From positions 1,046,215 to 1,110,214 of the forward strand of contig SIJG01000008.1 of the NCBI GenBank assembly GCA_023374025.1: 64,000 nt of DNA. The letters are read 5' to 3'. The notes beneath the pieces are model-generated. The model ran no database searches, was not told the origin of the DNA, and worked only from the letters and a program-made list of their open reading frames with translations. Position numbers and translations under genes: made by a program. Position 1 is the stretch's first letter, and each line of letters starts with the position of its first letter. Origin of the DNA: Heterodera schachtii. Lineage: Eukaryota; Nematoda; Chromadorea; Rhabditida; Heteroderidae. Of the stretch, positions 49,970 through 61,546 are shown one piece after another.

Positions 49970-50806
49970 TTAACTGTGTTTCTCAATTAAACCCATTTGC
50001 TTTGCAAATTCCGACTTTGCAAATTCTTCGTTCGTTTTCGCGTCCGTTTCGTTGTCAAGTTTTAAAATTTCCTTCCGAAATTCTTCATATGTCAATTTTT
50101 TGTTGAGCAAAATTTCAACAAATTTTGTGGCGATTTGTTTTCCCTTGGGCGACAATTTTGGCGATTGTTCTTCCAACATTTGTTTAATCTTTTCCAATTT
50201 TTCATCTTCCGCCTTCAAATAGTGAGCAGCAACACCATGCTGTAAATTAAACTGTATATGTTGTGATTTGAAGCGAAATCGAATTCGAATTAAAACTGAA
50301 TCAATCGAATTTTACCGGTTTACTTCAGTCATTTTAGAAGCATTTCAAAGCTATTGATTCGCGATTAGACAATTATGAAAATTGCAAAAAAGTCGAAATT
50401 TTGAAGTTTTTTCTTAATAAATTTTCTTACAGGCTATAAAATTTTTTCGCTTTTTGTAAAGCTAATAGAGCATGTAAAGAGCTTTTGAATGATACCAACG
50501 ATGTTGGATTTTGTTGACAAAGAAAAAAAAAAGTTATAGTCCAAAAATTGCACGGGCCCAACTGAGCGAGTCCGAATTTTACTGTTAATCGAGTTTTTTA
50601 ATTTAATTTATTATTATTATTATTTTATCTGTTCATTAAGAAATGGAACGTAGGCAATTTCTATTATTATTTTTTGAAATTTTCCATATAAATTGGCCAA
50701 CCTTTGCCCTTTCTTTTATGCTCGGTTCGACTGGCGCACCAATTGCAGAAAAAACGGCAGAATAAAAAATGGCGAGCGAACTCAGAGCCAAACAATTTGT
50801 CCGCAT
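49970..50806 (-). CDS. Small secreted helical protein (124 residues)
   Basis: Exons 50702-50806 and 49970-50239 join in phase 0. Exon 1 encodes a signal peptide (CLALSSLAIFYSAVFSAIGA) ending before PVEPS. The mature protein is Lys/Glu-rich and predicted helical (KAEDEKLEKIKQMLEEQSPK..., NKKLTYEEFRKEILKLDN). It recalls small helical nematode secreted proteins such as fatty-acid/retinol-binding or SXP/RAL-2 types, but I see no diagnostic motif, so I leave it unassigned. The 462-base intron contains a dispersed repeat. Confidence 0.65.
50340..50550. repeat. Dispersed palindromic repeat in intron
   Basis: Contains gattcgcgattagacaattatgaaaattgc, then taaagctaatagagcatgtaaagagcttttgaatgataccaacgatgttggattttgttgacaa...gttatagtcc. 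The same blocks, diverged and partly inverted, occur at 31380-31630. Confidence 0.5.
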
Positions 50807-52607
50807 TTTCTTTTTTAATTATATTTAAAAAGGATAAATAATTATTATTTTGTTTTGCCAATTCAATTTAAATGGGAATATTTTTGTTAATGGAAAACGA
50901 AGGAAAGTTACCTAATTGTGTTTATCAAAACATCACTACTGATTCGCATTGGTGCTCAATTAGGCGAATACTTTCTGTCCTTTTTGTTTATTATTTTGTG
51001 CTCCTTCGTTAATTCCGGTTATAATTACATAATTATCAACTAATTTCTATAACCCAAGTCACTTGCATTTCAATCAATTTTTGGCAAATTAAAAAGAGCA
51101 CATCTTCTTTTGAAAAAGTGGTATGTAGAATTCAAAGAATGAATGTTTTAACTAAATTCTTAAAAAGAGCATTAGAATAAATTTTTATGAGTAAGTTTTG
51201 TAAATTATATGGATTTACATATTTTTTCTGCGCATAAAGGGGCTCAAAAATAGCATTTCTACGTTAAAATTTTTTGGTTTGGTCAAAGTTTTTAGTCCAT
51301 ATATCCATATTTTGGGGGTTTTCGGGAATAAATCCGTCCATATTTTGGCCATTTTTGGAAATTTTCACAAGAAAAATGCGAAAAAAGCGAAAAATACACC
51401 CCTAAAGATCGACTTTTTTAAAAATTTTTAGAAAGTACACACTAAAAAAAGAATTTTTTCTAAATTTTGGCAAATTTTTTAGGTATTTTGTTCGCTAGCC
51501 TAAAATTTTCGCTGACAACAGAATGAGATTATTACAAAAATTTTGTGACGTATTTGGTTTGCAATTGTGAAGCTAGAATTTAATAAAAATTGGCATTTTT
51601 AATGTTAAATCAATTTTTTGGCAGTTTTTAGCTTATTTTAAGTCTGTTTTAGCAAATATTGAATATAAATACATTTTTTGCAATTTTTTAGACTTTAAAA
51701 GATATATTTTGGCAGTTTTTAGTCCATATTTTGGTCCATATTTGGCCATTTTTGAGCTTTTTACTCCATATTTGGGCTTTTTTAGGGGAGGCGGAAGTTT
51801 GGGCACCAAATTAAGGATTTAAAAATAAAAATGTTTTTAATTGTCTATAAATTGCAAACATCTAATTAAAAGCATATTAAAATTGAATCAAGTTATGAAT
51901 CGAAAATTTTTTTAACGGATATCTATTCAATTTTAACCATGCTTATTTTGCTAAACTCATTACAATTCATTATTTATCAATGTCATCATTTGTATTTTTT
52001 ATCATTACAAGGTTCGGTCTGTTCAAAGACTTAAAATTTTATGAGTTTAAACAGAACGGGACTCTTGATATTTTGGGCCCAACTAAGCCGGGTATTTAGG
52101 ACTAAGTCCAAACAGAAACAAGTACATGTTTAACTCTACGTTTAAACAGCTGTAAGAATTGACGAAATAATAAGATTGCCAGGCTTTTAATTTTTAAGAA
52201 AATATCAATTTTAAGCACGAGAGTTGTTATATTTACTAAATTTTAATGATTTATATAGTACATATTTTATGTCCATATTTGGCGTTTTTTAGTCCAAATA
52301 ATTTATAACCCTATTTATGAGTTTTGTTTGTCAAAATTTATGAAAAAGGAATGAACATAACTAGAGTTGTACGGGACCGGGACCTCGTACTGAAAAACAC
52401 GTACAACTGAGTACCGAAGTCCCGGTTTGACCAGTTTTGACCGGGACCGGGAAAACAAAATTCCCGGTCCCGTACAACTCTAAAAATAACACAATTTGAA
52501 GAGGTGTAATCATAAAATAATTGGAGACCAATTCCGAGACTCCCCGGCTTTGTTCTTTTGTAAAAGTGCCAAATTCGCCCGAAAAATGAATGAAATGAAA
52601 AATGGTT
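50807..52607. other. Intergenic, repeat-rich AT DNA
   Basis: 51240-51800 contains many 'gtccatattttggccattttt' phrases, also seen at 58975-59045, marking a dispersed element. No gene is supported. Confidence 0.5.
52363..52481. mobile_element. Small inverted-repeat element (AGAGTTGTACGGGACCGGGA ends)
   Basis: The left end agagttgtacgggaccggga is matched in reverse by tcccggtcccgtacaactct on the right. It is about 119 bp and rich in gaccggg. The target duplication is unclear. Confidence 0.65.
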
Positions 52608-53195
52608 TCATGCCAATTTGGCACTGGCATCAACCGAAAGAATGGACCCTTTTCCGATTTCGTAGTCGGCCATTGTCAAATCCTCTTCAAGCGACTTCCA
52701 CTTTTGTGCCAACATTATGCTGCGATTGCCACCGATGCTTTTCCTTATCTTTTCAATCACATTGCTTACGGTGTGCCATTCGTGCACCTCTAATTTGAGC
52801 ATCACTTCTTCCTTTTGGTCGAGATCCAAGTTCAAAATGATTTCTTTAAAACAAAAGGGACAGAAATTCATTTATTAAATATTAAAAAGGCCCATAAAAT
52901 AAAACGTGAATTTGAAATTCATTCGTTGCCGAATTGCGCCCTTTTTACTTAAATCCTGCCCTATATTCAAACTCGAACTTCTGGCCTTTCAAGATTTATT
53001 CGAGAAATCCCTAATTACTCTGTCATAATCATTAAATTTCGGACCATAAGTGATCGGTGTTTGGTTCAGCAACAGTACAACAACAGCTCCCTTCAGAATT
53101 TGGTGTTGTGCCAACGTTTCGTCGTCCCTCAGCCGCTTCTCCTTAAACAGCAGCGTTTGCTCAATCATCGGAATGTCCTCAATTTCTTGCATTTT
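52608..53195 (-). CDS. Ubiquitin-like domain exons, distal or truncated part
   Basis: Minus-strand exons 53045-53195 and 52608-52843 join in phase 1. The first encodes the second half of a ubiquitin-like fold (EIEDIPMIEQTLLFKEKRL..., then HQILKGAVVVLLL). The second encodes another (KLEVHEWHTVSNVIEKIRKS..., then LTMADYEIGKGSILSV). The first half of the upstream domain is missing; an in-frame stop precedes it, and repeats fill 53365-53764. This may be the 3' part of the secreted multi-UBL gene at 53843-54930 with an exon lost or displaced, or a truncated neighbour. Confidence 0.6.
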
Positions 53196-53364
53196 CTTTT
53201 AATTGCTGATTGAACAAGTGCACACGGCAAGTGAATTGTTGCATGCACAAAGAAATTTTAAGATTTACGGGCTAACACTAGCAAGAACTGTGCCAAATAA
53301 AGAACTCAAATTGCCAATATTTTCTGCATTACTTAGTGGAACAATTGAGAATTTGCCATTTGCA

Positions 53365-53563
53365 GACCTGAGATTTGAGGATAACCCCGAAAATTGAGAT
53401 TCCGATATACTGATAACCCGACATTTGAGGATCCGCCTTTTGTGGACCAGAAATTTGAGATCAGCGGTGACACAAAAATCGGAAACAGATATGGATGGCT
53501 ATGTCGGTGTCCTCAAATGTAGTGATCCTCAAAAGTTTCCTCAAATGTCGGGGGACCTCAAAT
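53365..53563. repeat. Inverted/direct repeat cluster of CCTCAAATGT motifs
   Basis: Several copies of tttgaggat / cctcaaatgtcgggg in both orientations, such as acatttgaggatccgcc and gtcggtgtcctcaaatgtagtgatcctcaaaagtttcctcaaatgtcgggggacctcaaatg, suggest a small inverted-repeat element. It sits between the two halves of the UBL region. Confidence 0.5.
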
Positions 53564-53571
53564 GTAATCAA

Positions 53572-53764
53572 AAGGGCCTGGATTTTTAGGTTTTCAGCGG
53601 ATAGCATATGTTGAGACAAACGCAAAAAACACATTTCTTCGATCCATTTTTGATTAAAAGCGACTTTTTAGCAACTATTTTCATCTATTTTCGCTTATGA
53701 AATTTTTTAGCACCTATTTAGGTACTTATTTCGCGATTTTTAGCACCTAAAAATCCGCGCCCTC
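53572..53764. mobile_element. hAT-like MITE with 8-bp duplication
   Basis: Flanked by GTAATCAA at 53564-53571 and 53765-53772. The ends are AAGGGCCTGGATTTTTAGG and, reversed, GAGGGCGCGGATTTTTAGG. The 193-bp interior has the 'cacctattta...tttttagcacctaaaaat' repeat shared with 7449-7870. Confidence 0.85.
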
Positions 53765-53842
53765 GTAATCAAATGCCATATACTCAAATGTCCGGTAGCC
53801 GTCCACTTAGTTTATTCCTTGTGCTAACGTTCGATTGCTTAC

Positions 53843-54930
53843 CAAAAGATCGCTTTTCTTTCGGCTCCTCCAATTCGAGACGGATTTCTTGCCAATTGTA
53901 AAAAAGATTGAGGATGCCGTAGTCGGACAATGTTTTGCGCTTATCCAGAAGTTTTTCGCCATAAAAGAGCCTTTGGTATCGGTTCGGAATGCCCGTCTTG
54001 GCCTCGATTATCCACTGAACATTCTGAACGGTATCCGATGCTTCCACCTTCAACCCAATTGCTTTTCCGTTTGTATTTTTCACTTTTATTTTGTATTCCT
54101 TTCTTAATTATGACAAAAATTAGCATGGAATATTAAATTAGATTTAATTATATCATTATTTGCCCCATTTATCCCGTTGAACTATTTTCTGTGAATTTAT
54201 GAACGAGCTGTAGAAGCTTTTGAGGGTAAACTATATGGCAGGTTAGATTTGAACCGGCTTCTCTGCCTTTCCGGACCAGTGTTCTACCAACTGAACCACC
54301 GACCCTGACTCTTCAGATATATCAATTGGTTTTAATCTATTATTAAGCATCCTCTTGGAAAAACTGTTCTTCTCTATCTGACCTTAAAGAGGACAGCCAC
54401 GGCACAAGGAAAAGCACAAAGTCATTTTCTCGGCTGTTGTACTTGAAAATAGGCATTTCCGCCCTGAGCAGAACTCCTCGGAAGAACAACCGTTGTTCTG
54501 CGATCGGAATGCCCTGCTGCTCGTGGACCTTCTCCATAATGTTTTTGACGGTGTCCGATCTGTGCATTTCGTATGTGATCAGTTTGTTGTCCATCGTTTT
54601 CACGTTGACTCTGATCCGATCGCTTTCCGCCGCCATTTCCGTCCTTCCCACCACCACGCCAAGCGTAAAGCCATTCCGAATTTCGTAATCCGCCAACCGT
54701 CGGTGGTCCTCCAGCTCAATGAACAAACGTTGCTGATCCGTCGGAATGCCCTCCTCCGCCTCAATCATTTGCTTCACACTTAAAACCGTCTCTGAACTGT
54801 GCACTTTCAATGGAATTATTCTGTCGGCCAATGTTTTCACATAAATTTGCATTCCGTGGGCAACGATCAAAAAAGGGCACAAAAGGCAAAACGAAACGCG
54901 CAAAAATGGCCGGTGCCAATGCTGCTGCAT
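53843..54930 (-). CDS. Secreted multi-ubiquitin-like-domain protein
   Basis: Minus-strand exons 54383-54930 and 53843-54102 join in phase 2. ATG 54930 gives a signal peptide (FLRVSFCLLCPFLIVAHG), and the predicted mature part begins MQIYVKTL, exactly where ubiquitin starts (MQIFVKTL). UBL1 (residues about 27-105) keeps the VLSVKQMIEAEEGIP helix and the RLADYEIRNGFTL strand. UBL2 (about 112-182) has TVKNIMEKVHEQQGIP. Exon 2 adds UBL3 with WIIEAKTGIPNRYQRLF and ends in phase 1 at a gtaagc donor, so more coding should follow. No repeat ends in GlyGly, so conjugation is unlikely. Secreted ubiquitin-like proteins are known cyst-nematode effectors that alter host ubiquitin signalling; this one is a divergent multi-domain form. 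Confidence 0.8.
54239..54308 (-). other. tRNA-like remnant (A-box and B-box present)
   Basis: On the minus strand TGGTTCAGTTGG (54298-54287) resembles a pol III A box and GGTTCAAATCT (54255-54245) a B box, at normal spacing. The acceptor and T stems pair poorly and position 33 of the anticodon loop is not T, so this is probably a tRNA pseudogene or tRNA-derived repeat, not a working tRNA. Confidence 0.35.
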
Positions 54931-56313
54931 TATCACTAAATAATATAGACAAAAAAGTAGCACAAATTGGGGTTAACTTAAGAAATAAATTTTAAATATT
55001 TTTATAATTATAATAAATATTTTTCATTTTCAAGGGAAACCAGGCAAAGACAAAGAAGAGAAAAAGCCAAGCAAATAATTGTCACTTCAAAGCACTGACT
55101 GAATGATGAGTGAAGAAAAGGAAAAGCTAAGAAGAAGCAATGAATGGGGAGGGTAAAGGGTGAACGAGAAATTCCACATAAGCAATTAATCATTAAATTT
55201 ACAAGTTTTCTATAATTATTTTTCTATTTTACAATGCATTGAATAAGCCATCGGTCAGCAGATCAAATCGAATTGGAAAATTCTGTTCCTTTGTTGTCTC
55301 ATCCATTCATAATTAATTATCCATCGGCGTTCTTTGTTTGTGCTCAATTCGCCGCCAAATTAACGTTGGACGCAAAAGAGGCCAAAACGTACAAAATGGC
55401 AGTCAGCGCACAAAGAATCATCAGACTGATGATGTTTAATTTTATATGATTTAAACATTTATTATAAATGATTTTAATTACTCAATTTCCCTTTTTGCCT
55501 AATTATTAGAGCTGAACCTTTTGAAAAAAGCCTGGCACCTGTTGTACTTGTACCTGTATGTATTCCCCTGTTGAGCTAACCTGTTTTTCTATAAAATTGA
55601 TTTATGCCCAAAAAGAGACAATAATATTAAACAATTTTCCATAAAAGAGAAAAGTGTCATTGCTATATAAATAATTTCGCAATTTAAATTTATATTTTTT
55701 GTCTCCAATTCAATAACAAATCCAAATTAATACGGGAATCAGTTTCTTAGTGCCAGTACCTCTGTCCTTTTTTGTTCTGATTTTACCTGTGTCGGATCCA
55801 GAAAAAATAAGTACAAATTTAGACCCAAATATACGAAAAGCACTATTAATTATTGTCTCAATTAACATTAATTATGATTTTGAACTTGCTTTATGGCCAG
55901 AATGATTGTGTTTGTGTCGATTCCTTTTGCTTCAGCGCGTTCCACTAAACTTTTTGTGCGGACATTGTTCATTTTAAAATTTAATTTAAATTTTACCAAA
56001 TTTAACTGATTGGAATGCTTAAATCTTCAAATATTTAAATAAGTTCCAAAGAATGTTTTAAAGTGTTTGTTCAGTGTAAAGCAAATATTGTTCTTTCATA
56101 CTTGAGGTTCAAGAATTTTAAAGAACAAAAAGGAAAAACTATGAATTTACAACGTGAGTTGGAGAGTGTCCCCATTTTTACGGGACCCACTTTATGTACG
56201 TAAAGCCCCACACAAAATGAACCACCGGAGCAGTGGAGGAGAGGGGGGCTCAATTAGAAAAATAGGTATCAATTAGTACAATTATCGTTTTGTATAAGCT
56301 CACTATGGTGTCT
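54931..56313. other. Mostly intergenic; weak two-part ORF on minus strand
   Basis: A minus-strand ATG near 55978 opens a helical stretch (SLVERAEAKGIDTNTIILAIK) and could splice at caa|gttcaa to an acceptor (catcatcag) near 55430. There one frame gives a short Cys-containing end and another a membrane-like segment (LMILCALTAILYVLASFAS). Neither is convincing. The rest is AT-rich. Confidence 0.3.
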
Positions 56314-56490
56314 CTAATGATCATCTCCTGTTAATCCGTTCATCCTTTCGCTTCTTCTTCTGCTGGTCCAACCTCCTCCTTTTGGCGGTAGGCACTGATT
56401 TTCCTTTGTGATCACTTGGTCAGGCGGTGGCACTTCGTCATGGGCAAAATTCCTTAAACCAGGCTTTGAGTCTCTTCTATTCAGTCCTCT
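56314..56490 (-). CDS. Candidate terminal exon of an unknown gene
   Basis: The minus strand is open for about 55 codons ending at 56314, with a natural composition: NFAHDEVPPPDQVITKENQ, then a Gly-rich stretch and a basic SRRRSERMNG before the stop. No acceptor or partner exons found. Confidence 0.3.
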   Translation of the reverse strand, partial: RGLNRRDSKPGLRNFAHDEVPPPDQVITKENQCLPPKGGGWTSRRRSERMNGLTGDDH

Positions 56491-56826
56491 TTTCGAGTGA
56501 GTAATAATGTAAAAGTATTTGGAATATAATTAATTAATTAATTAGGGCTGCCTTTCCAAAGTCAAAAACCCGACAACTTTTTAAAAGGTATTGAAAGCAT
56601 GATACATGGAAAGTTAAAATAATTTGTACGAATATTTCTTACTTTTTTAAAAATATTACGTTGAGTGAAAAATAGAAAGTATTCGAAAAATCCAATTCCG
56701 GCAAAACATAGCAATGGATTAAAAAAGGGAAATGCCTGGTTTTCCAAGTAAATGGCACCATTATTAATTCAATTGACCTCTGAATGGGTCTCTGAATATG
56801 GCCTTCTTATTAAGGTTGATTTTGAG

Positions 56827-57910
56827 CTATTGACAAAGGTTATCGATGATGCGAATTTGCTCTTCAAAAGTGTCGGTGACTCCGTCCCATTTTGTGCTTC
56901 CGATATGTCCAGTCGCTTTTGCAGCAACGGCAAACATTGCACGGATGAAGCCGAAACTGTAAGCACACGCACCGTCAGAGGAACTTGATCAATTACAATG
57001 GAGCTGATCAAAAAAAAAAGAAATTTAAAAAATATCAAGGATGAAAAATATGAAATTAATTGAAAGAATTAAAAGAAAAAGAAAAATTAATTAAATAATG
57101 ATTTTTAAGCGAAGCTAAAAATTAAATGTAAAAAACTGAAGCAAATCAAAAAAGAAATATTAAAAACTCGGAATCAAAAATATAAAATATTTTTTTCTAT
57201 TGGCACGACCGGAAGTAAATTTATTGAGAAAATTGTCATTTGAATATTTTTGACAAAATTAGAATAAGTCATGAAAAAAAATATGTAAAAAATAACTAAA
57301 AAATATAGACTACCAAAATTAGCCCATGTAAAAATTTTAAGGTTGCCGAATACAATCTTTAGGGCGTAAAAAGGCTAAGCTTCGAACTCTTAGACCAAAT
57401 CCATGAACATATTAATTATTAATTTTTTTATTAATTTCATTATTTAATTTATTTTTTATTTAAAAATTTTTATATTTAATTTTTTTTTTAAATTAATCTT
57501 TATTAATTTTGATTTTTTTTATTGTAATCAACTATTTAAAATATTAAATCATGATTAATTAAGAAAAAAAGTCATTGTCTGATTAAAACTAATTTTACTC
57601 ATGGACATAGGTAAGCGATAATAATTGGTTATCAAATGGACCAATCGATGCCGTGATAAAATATTTTCACCTTCGGCTGTCGCTGCTTTTCTGTCCAATT
57701 TGGCATCGATTCCGTCCACAATTCGTTCACCGCCGCCTTTGCTGCAATTGGCCATTGCTCGCAAATCGTGCTTCATCCCCTCAACATCTTCAATCAGAAT
57801 TTCGCATAATTCTCGAGGGCCGTAATTCTCGACGGAATAAGCGAAAGAGACGACGTAACCGGACATGAGGGAAACGAGCTGCTGCTGACTGCCGGGACAG
57901 CAGAGAAACC
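56827..57910 (-). CDS. Unknown multi-exon gene, partial
   Basis: Two well-supported minus-strand exons. 57671-57910 follows a catttgtcag acceptor and ends at a gtgaaa donor. It encodes LVSLMSGYVVSFAYSVENYG, then REL-CEILIEDVEGMKHDLRAM. The second starts at 56956 after cttacag and is open in two frames: one reads FGFIRAMFAVAAKATGHIG and stops at 56827; the other stays in phase with exon 1 and stops near 56769. The 5' end is missing. No family recognised; phase favours the second frame, composition the first, so an exon may be missing between them. Confidence 0.45.
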
Positions 57911-59230
57911 CTGACAAATGAACACACTCAACACATGGACTAATTCGTGCATTTATAAGGGAATTTAATTTTAAAAATTTTTTATTAAGAAAAACTAAAG
58001 TCTTGTTTTTTTAAATAAATCATAATCATAGCGTGCTGATTGTGATAACAATAAACCATGGCATTTGCTCAAACCTAATCCAATAAATAATCTTTGTATT
58101 GAACGATATATCTACATGTCTCCTCTACTATCTTTAAATTTATAAAAATGTTGCAAAATTTACAAAAATTTGTTAAACAAAAAAATTCAAAAATTCTAGA
58201 CTAAGTTGTTTGCCGTTACTAACTTTAAAAAAAACTTTTTATTTAATAATTTTTTTTAATTTAAAAGAATATTTGCGGAATGTTGCGCTACCTAATTAAA
58301 AATGGTAATATGACTAATTTTTTACGTTTCTTTACCAAATTCTTTGCATTTTTTCTCCTCTTTCTAATGATACCATTCATTAGAAAAAAATGACTGAAGT
58401 TTTCAAAACATTTTTCAGATCACTCCTTCATAGTCACCGGGCATCACAAATACAGTGAAAATTGGGGAAATTTCGAAGAAAAATTCTTAGGGGGTTGTGG
58501 ATTTTTTTTTGGAAATTTTGACTAGGCCCATTGGAAAGAGCACTAAATTCTCTACCGAATTGACTTTTGAATGTTGGATCTATAACTTATACCCGCTTGG
58601 TTATGGTCAATTCAATTTTTATGTTGATCATTTCTACTGTAAAATGTACTATTTCCTTAAGAAATACAGTACTTTTTGTAGACAGACATAAAACTGAAGG
58701 TGCTATGTCGTTATATAAAACCAGGGCTCCCAGATGTGAGGCTTTAGCCTCTGCTTTTTTTATAGGTCAATGAAGTTTTTTTTGAAATGAGGCTTTGAGA
58801 ATTTTGAGGTTTTTGTGTTTTTTGTTAAATTTTTCTATTACAAAAAATTGCTCATATTGATCATGGACAATCATAAATATAACATTTGAACATTTTAAGG
58901 TTTTGAATAAATTTTGTAAAAATGAGGCTTTTTGATCTAAAATGAGATTTTCAACAAAAAACTGCTGGCCAAAACTTAGTCCATATTTCGGCTATTTTTT
59001 TGGAAATTTTCAAAGAAAATGAAAAAAAGCGAAAAACACAACCCTAGCAAATAAGGATATTTCAAATTTCGGGCGGAAATGGGTAACAAACACTGCATCG
59101 AACGAAAGAATCAACAAATGGAAATGCATTTATTTAGAGAAAATGAGAGCATCAAATCAATTTCAAATGAATCGCCATTTCTCAAATATAATTAATTCGC
59201 TTCCACAGTCTGCCGAAATTTTCAAAATAA
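57911..59230. other. Intergenic AT-rich DNA with dispersed repeats
   Basis: Contains gtgctatgtcgttatataaaacc at 58703-58725, shared with 12113, and a 'ttagtccatattt' repeat at 58975-59045, shared with 51290-51400. Open frames at 58497-58773 cross these repeats and are not supported. Confidence 0.5.
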
Positions 59231-60898
59231 TCACTCATTCCGCTGATCACTGGGCCCGGGAATCGAGAACACTTTTTCATTAGTTTGACCCGCTTCTTCT
59301 TCCGCCGCTGGTGGCAACAAAGGACTAAAATTATGCATTTGATTGGATGAATTATTTTACGACAAAATCAAATGCTTTTTCTGCTCTTACCCAATGCAAT
59401 TAATGCCATTCCACAAATTAAATTGGACATTGTTCAAATTGGCGTTCGAATTTTCGTCTTCCCATTGAATCGCCGCCGTCTCCCCAATTGGGCATCGCTT
59501 CAGCAGCCAATCACCATAACGTGACACTTTCTCCAATGTCAGCTTTTCTTTGATCCGTTCATTCACCAATTCAAATGGATCGGTTGATCCTCGCAGTATA
59601 AAGTGAATAATGTAACTGGCAGAAGAAGCAGTGGCACAGAAAAATGCCTAAACAAAAGAAAAGGAAGAGCTCAATCAATTAGTAGATTAACGAATGTGGT
59701 CACACCATCTTCAAATTGTTGACCCATTCCAAATTTGTTGGATAACAATAACAAAAACAACGCAATCGCTTCGGCTGCCCGTCGTTGGTCGAAGAATGCA
59801 ACCATTTGGTCAACATTTGCCAAGAAGTTTCATTTGGCCCACCATAAGCAAACAGACGATCGGAATGGATTGAATTAATGTTGAGATTGGAGAGAATTTC
59901 AGGCGAAATGCGGCGACGTAAATTGTCCAGATGATCAGAATTCAGAATGCCCAAATGGCGAATATTTGTCGTAAAAATGGGCCAAATTTCATGGACCAAA
60001 ACATCCCAAATCGGCTGGTCATTGTCTGCATGGTTTGTCCACACAGACAATTCCAATTTGGTGTCTCCTTTGTCCCAAATTTGCTGATTCGAACGGAGAA
60101 ATGTGAGCACAGAGTGGTCGATGTAGCTGAAAAAGGCAAAAAAGTGAAGAAAAAACGACCAACTTTAATGTTCATATTAGGTCTTGATCAGTGAAGTCAA
60201 TTGGTACTATTTTTAGGGACTGGTGACAATTTTGAACAGAATTATATACCCGCCGGTCTCCCTTTTTAAAAGTTCAGAGCAATTTTCTTTTGAGGGTGGA
60301 CGACAGAATCCCCGTGGGAAAACCAAAATTGGCCGAATTCTTAAATTTAACAAAAAGGACCCATAAAAATAGGTTTGTGTATGGAAATGTTCCACTTACT
60401 CAATGTGAAGATCCTTAAAGCGAATTTTGTCAGGCATCGGACTGTCGGGCATCGGAAATTCCACATATTTGTCCTTGAACACAAATAATTTTGGTGCGGT
60501 GTCCTTGCGAATCGCGATACGTCTCCAAATTGTCAATTCGTTTTTTCCATCAAAATGTTTGTCCACCAGCGCATTGAAACGTGGCGAAAGCAGTGACAAT
60601 TTGAGGCCGAGTTGATCATGGTCAAAATAGGGGAGGATGTCCATCCATACGTCGTTGCACACCCAGCTGAAATACAGAACAAAGTCATACAATTAATAAT
60701 GCCATGAAAAATGCCAAATTTGGTTTACATTTTCCTCAAAATTCGTTTATTTTTCCTTGACATGCGAACACTTTGCCGTCCACCAAATGGTGTCACAAAT
60801 GAACCCATCAATTGCTGTTGCCTTTCACCAATGGCAGAAGAAATGAAGCGGCGATTGGCGGAGGAAAGTTTTTTCTTTTTTTCGACGGGCGATGCCAT
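59231..60898 (-). CDS. F-box-like family protein, second copy
   Basis: Minus-strand exons: 60729-60898, 60400-60666, 59706-60126, 59391-59647, 59231-59324; 402 residues with all phases matching. It shares exon plan and landmarks with 26610-28169: a Lys-rich N-terminus (MASPVEKKKK, then RKNKRILRKI), an F-box-like DVWMDILPYFDHDQLGLKLSLLSPRFN, a YIDHSVLTFLR exon start, WQMLTKWLHSS, PFELVNERI, LLKRCPIGE and a tail ending IPGPSDQRNE. Unlike the first copy it has no hydrophobic N-terminal segment. The two copies are diverged, so the family is old and expanding. It lies divergently next to UBR. Confidence 0.8.
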
Positions 60899-61520
60899 TA
60901 AAAAGAATTGCGTCAAATTTTAGCACCTTTAGAACGGAAAGGGGACAATTAGGCGGCAGCCTGTTTTTGGATATAACTCCTTTCATACTTGCCGAATTAA
61001 ATGAATTTGATCAATGATCATTCAATAGCCATAAGAAGGGAAAGGATTTATATTTTTTAGTTGAAAAATAATCCCCCAAAATTAATTTAATTTCTTAAAA
61101 ATTGATAAATTTATGTCAAAATAAGCAAAAAAAAAGCCAAAAAAAAAAATTAGTAAATTTTTGCTTTACCCTGTTTTTTTTTCTTCTAAAATGATTTTTA
61201 ATACCACCATATTAGCCATTCTTGAAAGTTTGTACCTTACATTTATCGAATTTGAAGAAATTTTGAGAAATTACACCCTCAGTAGAACACTTTGTTATTT
61301 TAAGGTCATTTAAAGTCAGCAAAAAAGATCATTTGACTTGAATTCCCATCCCTGTCATCATTGTTTTTAATTTGTTTACATAGAAAAAGCACCCTTTCCG
61401 CACCAATTGTTTTCTTTTGACAGAAATAATATAAATTCAGCGTTAATTCTACGCGTATTACACTTCGTTTTGTTTCTTGTGCTAAATCTTATTTACAATT
61501 CGAGTTAAAACCAAATCAGA
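60899..61520. other. Intergenic between divergent F-box-like and UBR genes
   Basis: Contains one end of a hAT-like element related to 2203-2567 (aaagtcagcaaaaaagatcatttgacttgaattcccatccctg, 61312-61355) without a clear partner end. The rest is AT-rich and presumably holds both promoters. Confidence 0.45.
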
Positions 61521-61529
61521 TTTTTTCAG
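61521..61529 (+). promoter_or_regulatory. Probable spliced-leader (trans-splice) acceptor
   Basis: TTTTTTCAG lies 17 bases before the UBR start codon with no upstream coding exon in evidence. In nematodes this arrangement usually marks SL trans-splicing; a cis-spliced 5'UTR intron is the alternative. Confidence 0.5.
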
Positions 61530-61546
61530 GACTAACATTTAAAGAA

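Noticed and set aside
54239..54308. Functional tRNA gene
   Set aside because: Pol III boxes are present, but the stems pair poorly and the anticodon loop lacks T33; listed only as a remnant.
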